In this document: piece after piece, positions 5,705 to 7,055 of the stretch
Layout of the letters: every line of letters begins with the position of its first letter
Numbering within the stretch: the first letter of the stretch is position 1
Translations under genes and position numbers: made by a program
Assembly (NCBI GenBank): GCA_044870295.1
Contig: JBIOYQ010000196.1
Coordinates: forward strand, 1-7,055
DNA length: 7,055 bases
Direction: 5' to 3'
Source: AC-52 sp044870295
GTDB lineage: Bacteria; Actinomycetota; UBA4738
The notes under the pieces: model-generated
Told to the model about the DNA's origin: nothing
The model's database searches: none
Seen by the model: only the letters and a program-made list of their open reading frames with translations

Positions 5705-6580
5705 TCATCGTTCGTGGTCGCGCCACGACACGAACGCCGCCCGCGCCCGCAGGAGCGTCCACGCGAACGGCCGCAGCGCCACCTTCCACCCGCGGGACTG
5801 ATGCTTCACGAAATAGGTGTAGATGCTCTTGGAGTGCTCCAGGGTCATGCGTTTCCGGCCCTTGGTGACGGTGCCGCCGATGTGGGTGATCTCGAGCTGG
5901 GGCGAGAACCACACCTCCCAGCCGGCCCGGCGCATCCGCGTGCACAGGTCCATGTCCTCCACGTACATGAAGTAGGCCTCGTCGAACAGCCCCACCTGGT
6001 CGAGCATGGCCCGCCGGAGCAGCACCGACGATCCCGACACCCAGTCGACCTCGCGTTCGGTGCGGCGGTCCCAGTCGGCCATCCGGTACCGCCGCGACCA
6101 GGGGTTGGTGGGCCACACCGGCGCGAGGATCGTGTGCGCCACACCGAGCCAGGGTGAGGGCACGCGGCGGGCCGACGGGTAGATGGAGCCGTCGACGTTG
6201 CGGGTGAGGGCTCCGATGGCCCCGGCCCGCGGATGATCACGCGCCACCTTCAGGAAGCCCTCCAGCGTCCCCGCGCTGACGTCTGCGTCCGGATTGATCA
6301 ACAGGACGAAGTCCGACCACGTCGCGGCCATCCCTCGATTCGCCGCCGCCGGGAATCCCAGGTTTCGGCCGTTGCGCACGACGCGCACCTCCGGATGCGC
6401 CGCCTCCACCGCCTCGGCGCTGCCGTCGGTCGAGCCATTGTCGGACACGACGACCTCCATCGTGATGTCGCCGGCCGACTCGAAGATCGACCCGATGCAC
6501 CGCAGCAGATCCTCACCGGCGTTGGTGTTGACCACGACGACGGCGAGATCGACGTGAGCCTCCGACCGGTCGTCGCTCAT
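5705..6580 (-). CDS. Family 2 glycosyltransferase, WbbL/rhamnosyltransferase-like
   Basis: Transfers a sugar from an activated donor to a growing surface glycan; probably at the cytoplasmic face of the membrane. The 291 residues show the GT-A fold order: VVVVNTNAGEDLLRCIGSI (14-32), VVSDNGSTDGS (44-54), RNLGFPAAANRGM (72-84), the DxD-type LLINPDADV (93-101), WVSGSSVLLRRA (180-191) and the acceptor/catalytic-base region FDEAYFMYVEDMDLCTRMRRAG (199-220, with E208-D209), given here only by its key part. This pattern is typical of WbbL-like rhamnosyltransferases; donor and acceptor are inferred only. ATG 6580 is chosen because it overlaps the upstream stop (ATGA, 6577-6580) and gives the normal N-terminus; the open frame further upstream runs inside the neighbour. 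No transmembrane helices are evident. It ends one base before the nucleotidyltransferase start, so the two are probably co-translated. Confidence 0.93.
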   Translation of the reverse strand: MSDDRSEAHVDLAVVVVNTNAGEDLLRCIGSIFESAGDITMEVVVSDNGSTDGSAEAVEAAHPEVRVVRNGRNLGFPAAANRGMAATWSDFVLLINPDADVSAGTLEGFLKVARDHPRAGAIGALTRNVDGSIYPSARRVPSPWLGVAHTILAPVWPTNPWSRRYRMADWDRRTEREVDWVSGSSVLLRRAMLDQVGLFDEAYFMYVEDMDLCTRMRRAGWEVWFSPQLEITHIGGTVTKGRKRMTLEHSKSIYTYFVKHQSRGWKVALRPFAWTLLRARAAFVSWRDHER

Positions 6581-7026
6581 GCCGTCTGATGGGTTCGGGA
6601 GATCAGCAGCAGGCCCGCGATGATCAGGGCCACCCCTCCGTACCGCAGGCCGGAGATCGGCTCGCGCAGGACGAATCGGTCGAACACCAGGATCAGCACG
6701 TAGGTCAGGGACGCGAACGGATAGGCGAAGGACAGGGACGCCTTCGACAGCACGACCAGCCACACGGCCGCCGACAGCACGAACGTGGCCAGGCCGCCCC
6801 ACACGGACACGTTGGTGATGATCCGGCGCAGCGTGTCGGCGGGCTGCCCCAGGTCCAGTGGGACGTCGCCGTGGCTAGTGACCTGGTTCATGCCGTGCTT
6901 CAGGGTGAGCTGCGCCACCGCGGCCAGCGCGACGGAGATGAGGATCAGTCCGATCAGCACCAGTCTTCCTTTCCTCGTCGAGATGACCGGCTCGAGCTCC
7001 GGGTCCCAATCGGTCTCCGGCCCCAC
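6577..7026 (-). CDS. Small EamA/ArnE-like four-helix membrane protein
   Basis: 149-residue integral membrane protein resembling the small EamA/SMR-type transporters, including ArnE-like subunits that move undecaprenyl-linked sugars. Probable helices are at about 22-43, 74-94, 98-118 and 127-145. Typical features are AQLTLKHGM at the end of helix 1 (38-46), AYPFASLTYVL before helix 3 ends (101-111) and LREPISGLRYGGVALIIAGLLL (120-141, given by its key residues REPIS and GG). An acidic N-terminal extension of about 17 residues precedes helix 1. The start is taken as GTG 7026, but the frame stays open to the window edge without a stop, so the true start may lie outside. The stop overlaps the glycosyltransferase start by four bases. 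The setting suggests a role in flipping or supplying a lipid-linked sugar for the neighbouring glycosyltransferase, though a drug/metabolite exporter is possible. Confidence 0.8.
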   Translation of the reverse strand: MGPETDWDPELEPVISTRKGRLVLIGLILISVALAAVAQLTLKHGMNQVTSHGDVPLDLGQPADTLRRIITNVSVWGGLATFVLSAAVWLVVLSKASLSFAYPFASLTYVLILVFDRFVLREPISGLRYGGVALIIAGLLLISRTHQTA

Positions 7027-7055
7027 CCCGGCCCCGTGGCGATGACGCCGCTCCG

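Noticed and set aside
6581..6802. Extended N-terminus of the glycosyltransferase
   Set aside because: It would overlap the EamA-like gene by over 200 bases and lacks family features; ATG 6580 gives the ATGA overlap and the normal GT2 start.

Overview
The window is GC-rich DNA (roughly two thirds or more G+C by eye) with tightly packed genes, four-base start/stop overlaps and several GTG starts. It carries a bacterial-type coenzyme F420 biosynthesis locus, and the FbiC N-terminus resembles the actinobacterial form. The best guess is a member of the Actinomycetota, probably a deep-branching or uncultured lineage. A Chloroflexota origin cannot be excluded from the sequence alone. I see no RNA genes, mobile elements, CRISPR arrays or long intergenic gaps.

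Left part (1-2774): an F420 biosynthesis block. The N-terminal part of FO synthase (fbiC/cofG type) runs leftwards off the window edge. Divergent from it, with only six bases between the two start codons, is a rightward set: cofD/fbiA, cofE (the ligase half of fbiB, here standing alone) and a MobA-like nucleotidyltransferase. These three are joined by ATGA and GTGA overlaps. FbiC makes the deazaflavin Fo, CofD adds the phospho-lactyl or phospho-enolpyruvyl moiety, and CofE adds the glutamates. The nucleotidyltransferase sits where a CofC/FbiD activating enzyme might be expected, but its motifs are those of MobA. A TAnnnT box six bases before the cofD ATG suggests a leaderless transcript, and the box contains the probable fbiC start codon.

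Middle part (2820-4744): three more rightward genes, possibly in the same transcription unit. They encode a small two-helix membrane protein resembling DUF5654, preceded by the only strong Shine-Dalgarno sequence I see, and then two tandem DUF3105 proteins. The DUF3105 genes are clear paralogues with different anchors: one has an N-terminal transmembrane helix after a basic cytoplasmic tail, the other a lipoprotein signal peptide. Their function is unknown.

Right part (4702-7055): a leftward, tightly coupled set of three genes for surface glycan synthesis. In transcription order these are a small EamA/ArnE-like membrane protein, a WbbL-type family 2 glycosyltransferase, and a sugar-1-phosphate nucleotidyltransferase with a left-handed beta-helix tail. 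Its last gene overlaps the end of the second DUF3105 gene by 43 bases, tail to tail.

No clearly unprecedented system is evident. The points most worth checking are the MobA-like gene and lone CofE in the F420 operon, the shared leaderless start region, and the duplicated DUF3105 pair.
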